Shown piece by piece: positions 12,401 to 27,400 of a stretch of DNA of 64,000 bases. The DNA is from Meghimatium bilineatum (Eukaryota; Mollusca; Gastropoda; Stylommatophora; Philomycidae): contig CM067306.1 in NCBI GenBank assembly GCA_034231615.1, forward strand, positions 40,463,101-40,527,100. The letters run 5' to 3'. A model generated the notes under the pieces. The model worked only from the letters and a program-made list of their open reading frames with translations, was not told the origin of the DNA and searched no databases. Each line of letters opens with the position of its first letter. Position 1 is the stretch's first letter. A program made the position numbers and the translations under genes.

Positions 12401-15400
12401 ATTGATGTGTGTTATTTTTTTGTTATTGATTTATTGTTGATTCAGATTATTCATTATTGATATGTTATTTTTTGTTATTGATTTCTAATATTTATTAGGC
12501 CTATTGATGTCTATTAATTATTGGTAGTTTCTTATATTTCTATTATGTATTGGTAATTTCGTATATTTACTTTTTATTTGTGATTTCCACTATTTACAGT
12601 TTATTATTTATTTCCTCTATGTTCTTTTTATTATTTTTCAGATATGACACCTCAGCTGGTGACAAACATTGGGTCTGTTGAAGGAATCACGTTTGATTGG
12701 ATATCCAAAAATTTGTTTTTCACTGACTTCCGACGTAGCACTGTATCTGTTATTCGTGTCAATCACCAAAGTGACAGACGAGACCTCATCAAAAATCTTG
12801 GCAATGCAAGGTCCATAGTAGTGCACCCACTCAGAGGGTGAGTTTATCTTTGATTTTGTGTGATGATTTCTTTTATTTTTTTCAAGATGATCAATGATAA
12901 TCAGAGAGTATCAAAACAACATTTTTGAGTGGGCCACCTAGTAATGACATGAGTGGAATTAAGTGTCTTATAGCCTTGGATCATGTTGCGTAGGAATGAA
13001 TATTGTCATTGCCATATTGTCTCTAAATAGACTGACCATTCAGAAAATCCAAGAATATGCTATTCTAATATCTTGATGCATGCCTTTATCAATACCTATG
13101 ATAGATCCAAATATGAATGTTCATTCTGAGCCAAAACATTGAATTTGAGCATATATTTTGCATTACATTTTGTCAAACAAGTGGTACGAATTAAGCAGCA
13201 TACCTGTCATTTTCCAAAAAAAAGATCATCCTTTAGTTCAGCTCAAAATACCACAAAATTTCTGTATTTTTACCAAAACATTTCTATTTATATTCTTGAT
13301 TCTTGAATAGAAGCTAGCTTCACAGCACTTGGGGCATTCCCATAAGTGCTCCGCTCTCTGTTCCAACAGCCATCTCAGTGTTTATAGACTCAGAGTCCTA
13401 GTCAGGTGTTGACTGCATGATCTTCAGGGCCTTTCAAAATATTTACTTTTCCTACCCTCCCCTCTAGATACTCCCATTTCTAACATTCTCTGTATGTGTA
13501 CATTCTCAGCATTAATTTTGATCTGTAATATAGATCTATATTACACATGCCACTGTGACTGTACATATCCTTACTATCTGTTTTCTGTTGTACATTTTAA
13601 TTTTGTTTCAATTTTTGTCTTGATAAAGGCCTTTTGGTCAAAATGTTGATTTGTGTGTGTTATGTTTGTCTTTGTTATTAGCAAAACTTCTTTACCCTAT
13701 TCCTGGATTTACCTGTTGGATTTCAGTTTTCCGTAGTAAGTACATATTATAAATATTCATATTCTGCAATGGTAAATGCTAAATGTCAATATGGACATGT
13801 TCAATTAAACCTGAGTAATTTCTGTACTTTGTCTCCATACTTGTTCAACATTTATGCGGAAAATATAATGAGAAACGTGAGACAAGAATCAATGAAGCCT
13901 GATTTCAGACCCATAAATATAGGAGGGCTACAGATACCAGAAATTAGATATGCAGACGACACAGTGCTATTAACAACAAACGAACACGACCTACTGAACA
14001 TAATTAAGTCAACCCAAAAGTTTAGCGAACAGCAAAACTTGTTATTAAATATGAAAAAGACAAAAATAATGACAACTGACAAAACTAAATCAAGACCCAA
14101 AATTAATATTGAGAACTGCAGTTTGGAAGAAGTGACACATTTTGATTATATAAGAACTAATATAAACAATGCGGGGGACTGCGCAGTTGAGATCAGGAGA
14201 AGAACGGCAATGGCGCTGGCAAAATTAAAACAGATAAAGAAACTATGGCAAGGTACTAACATAAGAAACAAATTGTTTTTACTACGAACATGTGTATTTC
14301 CTTTTGCGACATATGGATGTGAAGCATGGACACTAAATAAAACAGTGGCCAAGAGAATAACATCAGTTGAATTAAAGTGTTATAGAAGAGTTTTGAGAAT
14401 ACCATGGACAGCGAAGAAAACAAACCAGGAGGTGTTACGAACAATTAACGTCCAGGAATGCTGGCTTCTGAACACTATATTAAAGAAAAAGCTATCTTTT
14501 TTCGGTCATATTAAGAGACACGACGGCATGGAGAGAATGTTAATGGAGGGGATGATAGAAGGCAACAGGGGCAAAGGCCGACCAAGACGCCGTTGGACAA
14601 AAGACATTCAAGAATGCCTGCACATGTCACTGGAAGAAGCAGGGCAACTTGCTCAAGACCACGGAAAATTCAAGAAATCCATAGGAAAGACTACGTTCTG
14701 GATAGAATATGTCACTTGATGATGATGAATTTCTGTACAAAATATAGCAAATCTATACTAGTTGTCAGGTATGAAGCATAGCTTATTGAAAGTATAAATA
14801 TAATTTTTGGTCATGAAGCTATGAGTGATATGCAGATTAAAGATTTCTATTGTCATTTTAACAGTGGCTGTAACACTAAAGTTGAATGTGTTGCAAATTG
14901 TTCATTGCTCCTAATTAAACAGCCAAAAAAATGCATCTCAGTTCTTTGGACTACATCCTGCTGGAAATGTAGTTGAACCATTGTCCTGCTACAAGAATAA
15001 TCAATATGGGAGTTTAGGAATAAACTCTTAAAACAAAAGAGAAAAAAGACTTAGTTAAGCAAAAACAAAATTTAATATGTGAAAAAAAATTTTTTAACAT
15101 TAATTTTGTGTCTATGTTCAACATAAAATTGCAATTTTACTTTTATATATATTTTAAAATGTTTATTTACTGTATGGTAAACAGTTTTCCTGCAGTTTCC
15201 ATTACATCAAACAAGTTTTGAGGAAGACTCCTAGCATTTCTTTTTCTTTCGTTCAGTTGGAACATGCTCATATCTGAAGTACTATTTTTTAATATAAATT
15301 TGACTGCATTCTGTAATTCATACAAAGTTCTTAGAATGTCAAATATGAACTCAAATGTGAAGATTATACCATTTGATAGTTTTCATGGAGTTCATCATGA

Positions 15401-18400
15401 ATACTCTCCTCAGAGAAAAAAGTCTATAATTATTTATGAATTACTGTTTTCCATCAACTAACTGCCAGATATAATTAGATGAAATAGACTATAACCCTGG
15501 AATGATGTCTGCTGACAGATAAATCCAATTTTCTGGATAAAATTCTGGCTCATAAATTGAAAATTCATAAAATGTATGCACATTAAGAAATATTGAGCAT
15601 GTAGAAGAGTTGGATAGTAATCCTATCAATTTTACAACTTCCATTCAAGTGATCATCATACTCACCAGAAAAAGTGACAATGATATCCTTGATTTTAAAT
15701 TGATATTAAATCCCCCACCCCCCCAAAAAAAAATCAAATTGTCCCCCTGTCCTGTGGGACGTGGGCTCCCTTTGGGAAACACTGCTCTGATCAGTGAGAA
15801 TTCATCAGGTGAAGATATTATTGTTTACACTGGGTCAGTGATTCGGCATGTGGGCAGTACATGAGAATTCATATTTCAATGCATAGGGAAGTGTATTAAA
15901 GAAGAAAATGATGCCTTCAGTACAATCACTAGTTAGTTTGGCAGTGACTAGGACAATGACTTAGACAAGGAATATAGACCCAGGGTGTTACAAGTTTGTT
16001 TTCTGACTGATTCTGTGAGTGTGCTTCAAAAATATTCAGTATGGCTATCTATACCATTGTGGCTGAAGTCAATGATGCGGTCGGTGCCTTGTTTTAGTGC
16101 CTGGACACATGAGTGTTAGGGGAAATGAAAGAGCAGTCACAATTGCCAATATGGCCACAGTAACATGGGATAATTTGATGAACCATGCTGATATTTTGAA
16201 TACAATTCAGAAGCTAGACCAGGAGTTTTGTTTCTTCTATGTTTATTGCTCAGAAAGCAATGACAAACTACTCAAATGTATACAATGCCAAGAAACTCAT
16301 GATAAGCAGGATATTGCTCTGCAGAGATCAGAAAGACATTAACAATGGCGCTACAAAAAATATAAGATAAAAAATCAATGTCAATGGCAAGCAGAAGAAT
16401 GAAGTTACATCCATTAAGAAGCTATATGTTTCTAGTGACAACATATCGTTGTGAGATGTGGACAATGACATCTGCAATTGAAAAGATATTATCGTTGTTC
16501 AAAATTAAATGTTATAGAATGGTCCTAAGAATATCATGGACAGAAGATGATCCAACGCAGATGTCTGCAAAGATCTGAACATAGAAGAAGAATGGCGCTT
16601 CAAAACTATAAAAAAATGCAAACTAACATATTTCGGACATATAAAGAAACACAATGGTTTAGAAAGATTAATCATGCAGTGATTAATTGTTCCAGGAAAG
16701 AGAACAGGAGGCAGACCATGTCTATTATGGACGAATGACATCGAAGACCTTCTAAACATGACACTGAAAGAAGCTGGGTAGCTTGTAGAGAACTGAGAGG
16801 CTTACAGAGTGGCAGTGAGAACAATGTTCTGTAAAGGACATGTCACATAGAATGTCCATGGCCAGAATGCAGAATGTCAGAGTGATGCATGAAGTTGTAA
16901 GAAACAAGCATTGTTTAGAAATCAAAGAGGGTTTATTAACCAGCAAGAAACAGTCAGTTACTTCATGCTGAAGAGCATATTGAATATGAGATTGGAATAC
17001 ATATGAATGTGATCAGAGTTCCACAACAATCACCTGATGACTAATTAACTAACAAACTACGTAACATTGAAATTTCTCCAGAACTGTTTCTTGAGAAATG
17101 ACATTGCTAAGATTTGCTACACTTTTTACTTCGAAGACATGTCCTTCTGATTTTTTACTCTTTCCAATGTTAAATGTTCCCTTCAACAGGAGGAGAGTGG
17201 CTGAAATATGTTTTAATTATCTCCAACATTTCTTCTATTCCCAAACAGGTACTTGTTCTACTCAGACTGGCTGAGAGACTCTAGACAAAGTGCATACATA
17301 GCTCGCAGCTTTACGGATGGTACCAACATCACACAGATCAAGAATAAGCAGCTTGGCTGGCCAAATGGGTTGAGCATTGACTTCTCTAATGACCGACTAT
17401 ACTGGGCTGACGCTTACTTTGATAGGTAGGCCTTGATAGGACAGATTACACAATATGTTCTTTCTAAAACGATGTACATTTTCCCACGAAATATGAGCAA
17501 AGTAAGATAGTTGTTATATAAGATGCATTTTAATCTCTATCTTCTTCTTCTTCTTCAGCGTTCATTCTCAAAATCCTGCTGCATCTCTCTTGTAGCAGGA
17601 CCATGATCCTACTAGGTTTCCAGCAGGATGTAGTCCAGAGAATAGAAATGTGTTGTGTTTCTGTTTTATTTGCACCAATGGCCCAACACATCCATCTTCT
17701 GCAGAAATATCTATCTGATCTATAAGATATCATCTGACGGTGATGGATTAATCGATGGATCAGATGGGCTTGATGAAATCTAGTCATCTATTTTGTTTTT
17801 TTATTGTGTTGTTTTTTGTTGTTTGTCTCTTGAAAAAGGTTCAATTTGAGCCGATACAGGGAGAATTGTCCTGTTTAGTTTTATTGTATGTTTTTTTATG
17901 TATACTTTTTTATATATTTTTATTAATAGGCAAGGTAAGTGTTTTAGTAACCTGTTTAATTCATTTTGCTTGACTATCATGGCAGTAACCAGGGTGATAG
18001 CTTGGTTTGAATTTCAGATCTATCCTCATATATGATGATGTTCCTCCTTTGCAAGCAAAGATGAGCATGGCATGAAAAACAATAAATGCGATGGAAAACA
18101 AACAAATTGTCTAATTTGGTTTGTGAGTTCATAGGTATCCAATGAGCCCGTTTTGTGCATGGAAAGTTCTATTGCAATGCATGCAGGAGCACTGAAGGTT
18201 CGGAGTAGGAAAATTTACAGATTTGTCCTTCCGCTTCTTGCGCTTGTGGATTGCCCGCAGTGTTCTTTCTTTTTCAAATTTTGTGATGCCAGCAGTGATC
18301 TGGGTGTGCCATGCTGAGGGATCAAGTGCTGTAGGATTTATATTTACTCGTATATACTTGATCTGTGACACACTTCAAGTGGCCAACCGAGGAGCAAATA

Positions 18401-21400
18401 ACACAGTACCACTGCGGAATTTGCAGCACAACGTACTTCATGCTCCCCGGCGGAAATCACACAATATATTCGTTGTGGTTATATGAGAGCGAACGCTGAA
18501 GAAGAAGAAGTGACTTAGAATTCTAAGAAAGATTAAGAGTGGCTGTGCAGCACTGGTTGGAGTCAGTGAAGCAGTTCAAGTTTTTGAGAATCTGTTTCAT
18601 ATTTGTTCCAGAACCTTCTGGTGTACAAAGAAATGAATAAGCGGATGGCTTTGTTTGTGCAGCGACCATGGGTATAGAGTTTGATGTTCTGAATGGCCTG
18701 AGGGAGATAAAATGAGTGACTGATGTAACTAGTGCTTGTGAATCTATTGTGGTTAGCTTTGAGCTGAACACAAGAACATATGCCAATAGGGGTGTGGCTG
18801 AACAAGAATGTTTTGCAGGTAATCAGAGGAGACATAGAATTGGGGGGGGGGGTGTGTGTGTGTGCGCGCGCGGGGGTGGGTGCGTGCGTGTGTGGTCAGC
18901 TGCTACATGCAGAGGCACAGAAAAATTTATAAATGTGCCTCTTAAGGTATGGAAAACAAGCATACACATACCTGTATTTTGTATTAGTTTGATTATTGTT
19001 TTAGAACTTTACAATATCAAGGTTTGCTTTCCCAGAATTCAACATTCATATTTTGATGGTGATGACCTGCAGACATTGTTAGGACATACCGTAGTCCATC
19101 CATTTGGGATAGCCATTTATGAAGGTCAGTGATGCAATATTAATAAATGCTTCCATTTTTAATCTTAAACCTGATGATTTGCTTTCATACATAGGCATAA
19201 TCTTTAAAACTATTTCCCTCCTGTCATCTATATAAAATATATATATATATATGGCATGCCCTCTAGTTGGTAGTCATCATACCACCACCATGGCACTCCA
19301 TGCAAGTTCATAGATGGTCTGATATATTCAGTATGTCCATCAGCATGTGGTAACTGACTGTTCCAGTTCTATGTTGGTTGATAAATTTAAAAAAAATTCT
19401 TATAAGCTGCTTGTTTCTTGCAGCACCAGACTTCACTTCCAGGTTCTGTATTTCTAGCTATAGACAAGGAAAAATAAATACCTTCAAACTGGTCCAACTC
19501 CATTATTATAATTAAAATATCGGCATGGTCCATTGACTGCCACTAGTCACTGTGGCCGTGCTGGCAAGTCTGTCTGCTCTTCTTTTACCTCGACGCCCAT
19601 GTATCCAGGTACAAAAATGAACGTAACTCTTCAGCACAGATCTTGTCATTGTCTCAAACTACTAATAGTGTAGATACCCTGCCTGAAACTTTCAGAGCAT
19701 ACTCATAGAATCAGTAAGAAACCAGATACTTGAAGCACTCTTGGACCCAGCCATAACATTGCCTTCGTCAGTGACATTACTTCCATTTGCGCAGTGTTTG
19801 GACATTCACAGCTCAATGCAGAGGAAAATGTATTATGCACTGTGTTCTCTGGAGATGGCCTTTTGTGTGTTGTTTGTAAGCTTGTTCCTGTGGCTTCTAT
19901 GATTTCTGTGGTCCATCTTTTACATGATCTGCCTATGACTTTATAGCCGTGATGTCTATTTGTCATGGCCATCTGTGGCGTGCTGTCTGTTGGTAGTCTG
20001 GAAGTGTGTTAAAACCACTTGATCTGTTATCTTTTGATGTGTTCCAATACTAGTATTGTTTTGGTTATCTGTCTGATGTTATTGTTTCTAATTCTATCTC
20101 TTAATGAAATTCCAAGTATTCTTCGTAGACATGTCATTTCTGCTGTCACTATTTTTCTTTTGTCTTGTGCTGTCATTGTCCAGGTTTGGCACTGGTGGCA
20201 TAGTGATAGGATAATAATAGTCTTGTATAATGCAACTTTAGTGTTTTTGTTTACATTTTTGTTCTTAAAAATACATGTCATCTGTCCTAGGATCTGGTAT
20301 GTTTTGTTGCATTTATTTTGTATCTTTTTATTGTTTTTCCCTTCACTCGATATAATGCTTCCTAAGTAAGTAAACTCCTTTACCTGTTTAAGGTGTTTAT
20401 TATTGATGGAGATAGTGATATTTCTTTCCTTCTTAAATGAACTTAATTGTTGTACAAACATGTTGTATGAATGCTTAATAGGTAGTTTAAATATTTCAGA
20501 TTACATCTACTATACTGACTGGCGCTTGCAGGCTATTGTCCGCATCAATAAGAGGGGTGGCCAAGAGTTGAGGATGAGATCAGGAATAGGCAGAGTCATG
20601 GGAATTCGAGTTTATGACACAGCACTACAACCTGTGTCTGGTAAGATTTGGATTGTAAGATCTGGCATTTCGTTTCTTAGTCAATTCTCTGTTTGCTTTA
20701 TGGTGAATTGTATTTGTTTGTTAGTTCTCAAAAATGAAAAAATAAAGGAGATTTTTATGCAGGTTGCATCCAAGTTGTGCAACTGGGATAGCATAAGCCT
20801 ATAACAGACAACCATAGTATCATATCTCCAGTCTTATTAATGTTTTTATTTTTAACATATCTATCCATTTTATAAGATTAATATTAACAATAAAAAATAT
20901 TATGTACAGTCAGGAGAGATTTGATCTTATAGAAGAATGTCGAGAACAACAGGGACAGATGATGATGATGGTGAAGTAATCCCTGTAGTTGTGAGCAGGC
21001 ATCTCTTGACAACCTATATTCTTTCTGACAAAAGCACAGGTTCTTAGTTGAGTAAGAGAGTTAACAACCAAACTTGTATAAGATTTGTTGCTGTAGAGAC
21101 ATAATTGTGTTGAGGGGGGGGGGCTGTGTGTGTTATGTATGTATGTTTAGTCCCCAAAAGAAGGGAATCCAGTGTGGCAGCATCCTAAGATTATCATGTC
21201 CTACCAGGGGTGTAGCATATACTTCTGGGCCAACTAGTTTCTTATTCCTATATCAGGTCTGTTGATCCATATGCAGTGATGGCACAACTAGCATTCCCCA
21301 CCACCTAGGAATCTGCCACAAAAGGACAAAGTGCAATGTCCTCTGGCCTGCATCTCTTTGTTATCCATGGAAACCATTTGATAGAAGACCACACAAAAAA

Positions 21401-24400
21401 AAAAGTATTCAGCTTATTCCCTAACTTTCCTTAGGTACCGTCTGTGATATGCTTGGAAAGAAGATAGTGGCCCTATTCTTTGCATTCTGAACTAGAAGTC
21501 CAGGCTCTATTACTTAATGTATTTATATTGCTTAGAAAATCACTACAGCTAACAAAATATGCTCAGTTGATGAATCCTGAATAGGATATGCTACCAATTA
21601 TTTCCAATCAATTTTATGTATGTTTCATTGTTCAGAAAAAAACCCATGCCATCTTAGAAATGGTGAGTGCTCCAACTTCTGCTTTGTGGTACCCATTGTG
21701 AGTGGATTGAATCAGATAGGTAGACATTGTGGATGTCCTTATGGCATGAAGTTGGGTAGAGATCAACGCACATGCGAATCAAATCCTGATGAGATCCATG
21801 TGACAACTTGCCAGTCTGGGTTCTTTCAATGCAAAAATGGCAGATGCATACCAAGTTCGTATCGATGTGACAGAGACAATGACTGCCTTGATCAATCAGA
21901 TGAGATGGATTGTCCAACAGGTTCGTATATTGAAATTTAAACTGTTATTTTAACATTACACAATAAATATTTGTGTAATTCTATTCTAGTCCACAAATTG
22001 AAGATTTTTCAGCAAAGAAAAGGTAATCAGGTTGACTTCTGCTCAAAAGGCCTAGAGGATTGACTTCATTGCATTCGAATTACCTAATATGTACTCTTCC
22101 ATCTCAACAAAGTGGCATGCCACCTGAAAGTACCACAGGGATCTGTGAAAAAAAATCTGCTTCATAAACAGGATGTTGTTACATATGAACTCTAGAGCAC
22201 ATATCACACATCAATATATGCAGAATTCAATTCTTTATTTATATGTGCAAAAATTATTTAAATATCTTTAACAGCAAAAATGTTATCATGATTTCAAAAC
22301 AGTCACCAACTATTATGTAACATTTCCAAAAATAATTCAGGGGCAGGACAGAAATTACATAAATATAAACATAGCGTTCTACAGGTTAAGTGCTCCCAAA
22401 ACTGACATAGAGTCTGTAAAAATGACTATGTCTAATGGTTTTTGTTCCATTAGATCAAACTGTTGGTGTATTGCCGTAAATTACAGTGTCTAAGTCGAGA
22501 AGTTTTGGACATTTATCCAAAATTGATTTAAGGGTCACAGCCTATAAATGAGTACAAAACAATTTTTTTAAAATATTACATCAAACCGAGTAACAGAGGA
22601 AAAAATGTACCTGGAGCAGTAGGCCTACAAACAGTCAACTCCTTCCACGTTGGAATTCTACTGCAAAATGACCATTTGTTAGACGAAATCCGTGATGTCA
22701 CGATTAGTAGGCCTACCACCAATTTCCTCCTCGTCCGAAACAAGGGGTAAAGTCGAGCAAGATATAGCCAGAGAAACAAGTGGGAGAGTAACATCACGAG
22801 ATGGACATGTTATAGTCTAGCATAGTGTACCACCATGACAAGAGACAGGGGATGTTGGATGTCTGTTGCACTCAACCTTTGTTGCAGAGACGGTACTTGA
22901 TGATGGTGTCCGAAAAACTACCTAGGCTAAATAAAGAAACTTCTATGCCACATACTTTCCACGTCACAATGTTTCAACGGTTTACCGGTACTGGTAAACA
23001 CAAATAGGAAGCATGATGTTTTATAAATGTTACAGTATGCACAAACTGTGACTATCTACTATGCTATAAGATCTGTGTGTAGAATATGTAAATATGATCT
23101 CAAAGGCTGATTTTGATTATTTCTGTGCATGTCGCCGATCAGCCTTATCTAATTTTGATATACGACTCCAAGAATGTAAATGGTCTCGCACAAAAACACC
23201 ATTTCTTAAAGTCTTTCGTGTTTTGTGTTTACAAAAAAATCTGTGTTTGAGGGAAGGGGGAGCAACCGAAATCAATAGTGAAAGACATCTTCTTTGTCCC
23301 TCTCGCTTTTGAAAAGTGGTTCCAAACATGTCATTCTGCCATAATTGATACCCATAGGTTAATTTCACAATCCTCTCTCATGTTTATTACTGTATATTTC
23401 CTGAAAGGTGAACATACGGTAACAAAGCTCAAAGTCTTGGTATCTCATAAAAACAAATGGTGTCCGTTTCGCATCATTTTTTTCATCATATTGTTTCCTG
23501 CTTAGACTTTATTGTCTGCTGTAATGTCATCTGAACCCTACTGCACATTAATTAGTAATTACTATTCACTACCCAGTAGGACACCAAACATAAACAATGC
23601 GTCCAGGAAAGTACAGTCTATTGTTCCACAGTGGTGCTACAGTCTATAGACGTTGTTCATGAGTGCAGGTTATTTAAAAAAACAAGGAAGTTTATGCATT
23701 TGAGTTAACACTGTTGTGGCCAGCATTTCTGATTGAATAGAATAGCTAGGAACAATATCTGATTGTTAAGGAAGGCAACGCTGTATTATCTCTGATGTAT
23801 TATTCCCAGAATACAATGGCCCTATTCATTCCTTCATTCATTCAGGTGAGTGGGGCAAATGAAAGGAATGCCCTTGCATCTTACAGTTGCTAAAGTTTGT
23901 GTTAATTTCCATTTAGCATGTTCATTCATTACAGGATAATAACATGATTACACAGTATTATTACTAGCATTGTTACATTATTTCTATGTATATCTATAGA
24001 CGGATTTTAGACTTTCGACACTTTTGGGATGTCAAAATCACCTCCTCGACTTATTATCGGATGGACTAATACACAGTAATTTACAGTAACTCAATGGTTG
24101 TCTTGATGGCCTCAGCCTCTGCTTCATATTTTGAGCAATTTCCACGACAAAATTATCAGAACTTGTAGGCAAATCCAGCTGATGACAACTGCCCTCCTTC
24201 CATATTCTATTAGGAAATGAGAGAAGAATATGCAGTAAGGATGAGCTGTTAACTAATTTAATCTTCTCCAGATTATAAGAACTGCTAAATGTGTCAGTAA
24301 ATATATTTATATTATAAATGCAACCGTTATACAAGATTACCATTTCACAGTATTTGCTAATCTTCTTCACTATAGATACAACCTGCCAATCTAGCAAGTT

Positions 24401-27400
24401 CAAGTGTGGTAATGGCAAGTGTGTCAGCCAGACCTGGGTGTGTGATGGAGACAATGATTGTGGAGACATGACTGATGAAAATAACTGTTGTAAGTTTTTA
24501 GCTGAAACACTTTCTAAGAACATAGTAGTTATATAAAAAATATATATATCTGGCTGTATTTTGCTTCTTTCATCATTTGCATAGCACGCAAACAAATTCC
24601 AGATCTTGTCACAATGTAACCACTTTGATGACATTTGATGACCCAATCTTTAAGATCTCTTTCCAATTCGGGAAATAGCGCACACCTTGTTGAACATTTA
24701 AAAAATCTTTTTCATTTCTTCAAGTGACATTTTATTTTTCCTCCACTCCCATATTTGTTTCTCATCAACACAAAAATGACGAGCTGCTGCACAATTATTG
24801 CTTCCTTCAACATAACTGACTACTTTCAGTTTAAATGATGAATCATAAGCAGATCTCTTCCTTTTACTTTAAACTATTTCACGATTCATTTTCAAGATTA
24901 TGGTATAATGTTATTTCTTACGTTGGTTATTTATAAACATTTAACGGATGAGTGTGCATTGTATCTGCACAGAAGCATACAGGTAAGTTAGCGCTCCCTA
25001 TGTTATGTCAGAATAAGACAGTTACCTGTTGTGCGCGGTCAAAATTAGCAGCATACACATTGTCGTGTATGCGATTATCATTGAATAATAAGCTTACCCG
25101 TTCATAAACTGACCCCCCTCCCCCGCTTTTTCCATTAAAATGTTTCCCCCAAAAAGTTGGCTTTAGGTCAAGTGTATATGGTGTTGTTTTTTTCGTGCAT
25201 TGATTTCATCCTATTCTTGTTATTCACCTGCTAAATCAATGATAATTGACACAGAAGAGATATTACTAGTTTAAATGTTTAAGAAATGAAGCAGTCACAT
25301 ATTTCTGCTCACCAATTAAACCTGTATTTTCTTATAATATTCTTATTAGCACAGTCACACAAAAAACAAATGTCTCAACAGCATTAAGAAGAAAATGATG
25401 GACTTAATTGGACATGTACTAAGAATGGATTAAAACACACTGCCAACTACAAGCAGTAAAATGGGTACCAGATGGCAAAAGAAAAAGAGGAAGATCAAGA
25501 GATACTCTTCACAGAATAAGCATGAAAGATGGCATGACTTTGGGTCTCAACATCATGCAAGAATTACACTCAGTAGCATCATATCACTCAAACTGGAGAG
25601 CTCTGGTTTCTTCCCTATTCGGCACTGAAGGAGCAAAATATTCTTATAATTCTTTCACTTTGAATGACACATTTTATTGCTTATGAGATGGGATTCAAGA
25701 TGTATAACCAAAGATTTAATGTCTCTCTCCAGCGGCTAAAACCTGCAATTCTAGAGAATTCCACTGTAATAACAGTTTATGTATAAGTCTGTCCCTCAAA
25801 TGTGACACAGACAATGACTGCAACGATGGCTCAGATGAAGGCGAATTTTGTGGTAGGTGATGTTGTTGTTGTCAATATCCAACTGCTGCTGAGTTGATCT
25901 ACTTTTGGTAGCTCAATGTTATTCTTAAAAAAGTTCTTGATCTTAAAAAGTGTGGTAGGAAATACATTCTAAATTCTTCTTATTAGAGCAGTTAGAGAAA
26001 TTGGTGAAATTTGAGTTTGTATTGATCTTGCAAGGATTTGCATTATTTAGCATTCAAGACCAATTTCAAGATTGAGTCCTGGTTGCGCCCAAGTCATCAT
26101 CATAGAAAAGAAACAATCTCAGCAACAGAAGATATTTTTACTTAGATAGCAATACATTTTATTTTGTGTTGTGCTGTATTTTTATGGTTATTTGCTGACA
26201 TTTTTCTACAAGATAGGTTAGCCAGCTGCAGACTAACCCACACTTAGTCATGTCTGTGGACATTCATGATAGGTTACAGTGATAGTATTCTTTGTTTTTG
26301 CTTGCCTTTCTTGCCCTGTAACAGTGGGAGATTTTGATACATGGTCATATTTTAAAATCTGGACAATGGATAAACTATAAAATTTAGAAATTGTAAAACA
26401 CAACGATTCACTGAAGGAAAAAGCAAATCAAGAATTTGTTCCAGTTTTAATAAAAAAGAGTATGTTAAAATTAGACCAGCCATGTACTGGATGAAAACAG
26501 ACTTCCTAAACAAACCTATATGTGAAAAACATAGGGAAAAAGAAAAGTAGGCCACCCAAAATAAACTCTATGCAGAATAATCAACAGATACAAAAAAATA
26601 TTGGGTATAAGAAATAAACAAGAACTACAGCTACTTACAACAAGGTGCTCAACATGGAAAGAAATGACTACTGTCTTATGTGTCATAATAAAATTGAAGA
26701 TTTACAACCTGTTTTTTAAATCATTAACTGTTGCAGCTCAGTGGATAGTGCATCGCCTTCCTAGTTTGGTAGTCCAGGATAGATTTTTCAGTTGAACTTG
26801 AACATTATTAGATCAGAAACAGATGGAATATGTTGACAGCCTAAGATAATGGGTATCATATCTTCTAGAAAAGTAGAGGCAATGGATATAATTCTGACTA
26901 CATGATCTCTAAGTATACTCTTGGTCAAACTGGCAGATACTGCACATTTCCCATTAATTAGTTGCAGGGAGGGATGTTGTAGTTGTGTGATAAAAGCAGT
27001 ATGCTCTTGATGTCGCCATGTCTCTTGCACAGGGTTAGTTTTTCAATTTGCTTTCTGACAGAAAAACCCAGATCTCACTGGGAGTTGAACCCTGAACGTC
27101 ACAGATGTGAGAACAATGCTCTAACATCTCAGCCATGCATAACACACCATTGTTAAATTAAAGCATTAGGCTAAACACTATATTCCCCTATACATCTTGA
27201 TGCTGTTACTGTTACTACTATTACTACTACCAACTTCTACTTCCAAACATTCAATTTCCAGGTGAACACACATGCCAAAGACATTACTTCCAGTGTGATG
27301 ATCGCAGATGTATCCCAGAAACAAGAGTATGTGATGGCGGTAATGACTGCTATGATGGCACAGATGAAAGAGATTGCCCTCCTCTAAACTGCACAGGATC

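Noticed and set aside
24038-24646. 202-codon minus-strand frame
   Set aside because: It runs antisense through the exon for LDLa repeat 2; its open state follows from the sense exon and chance.
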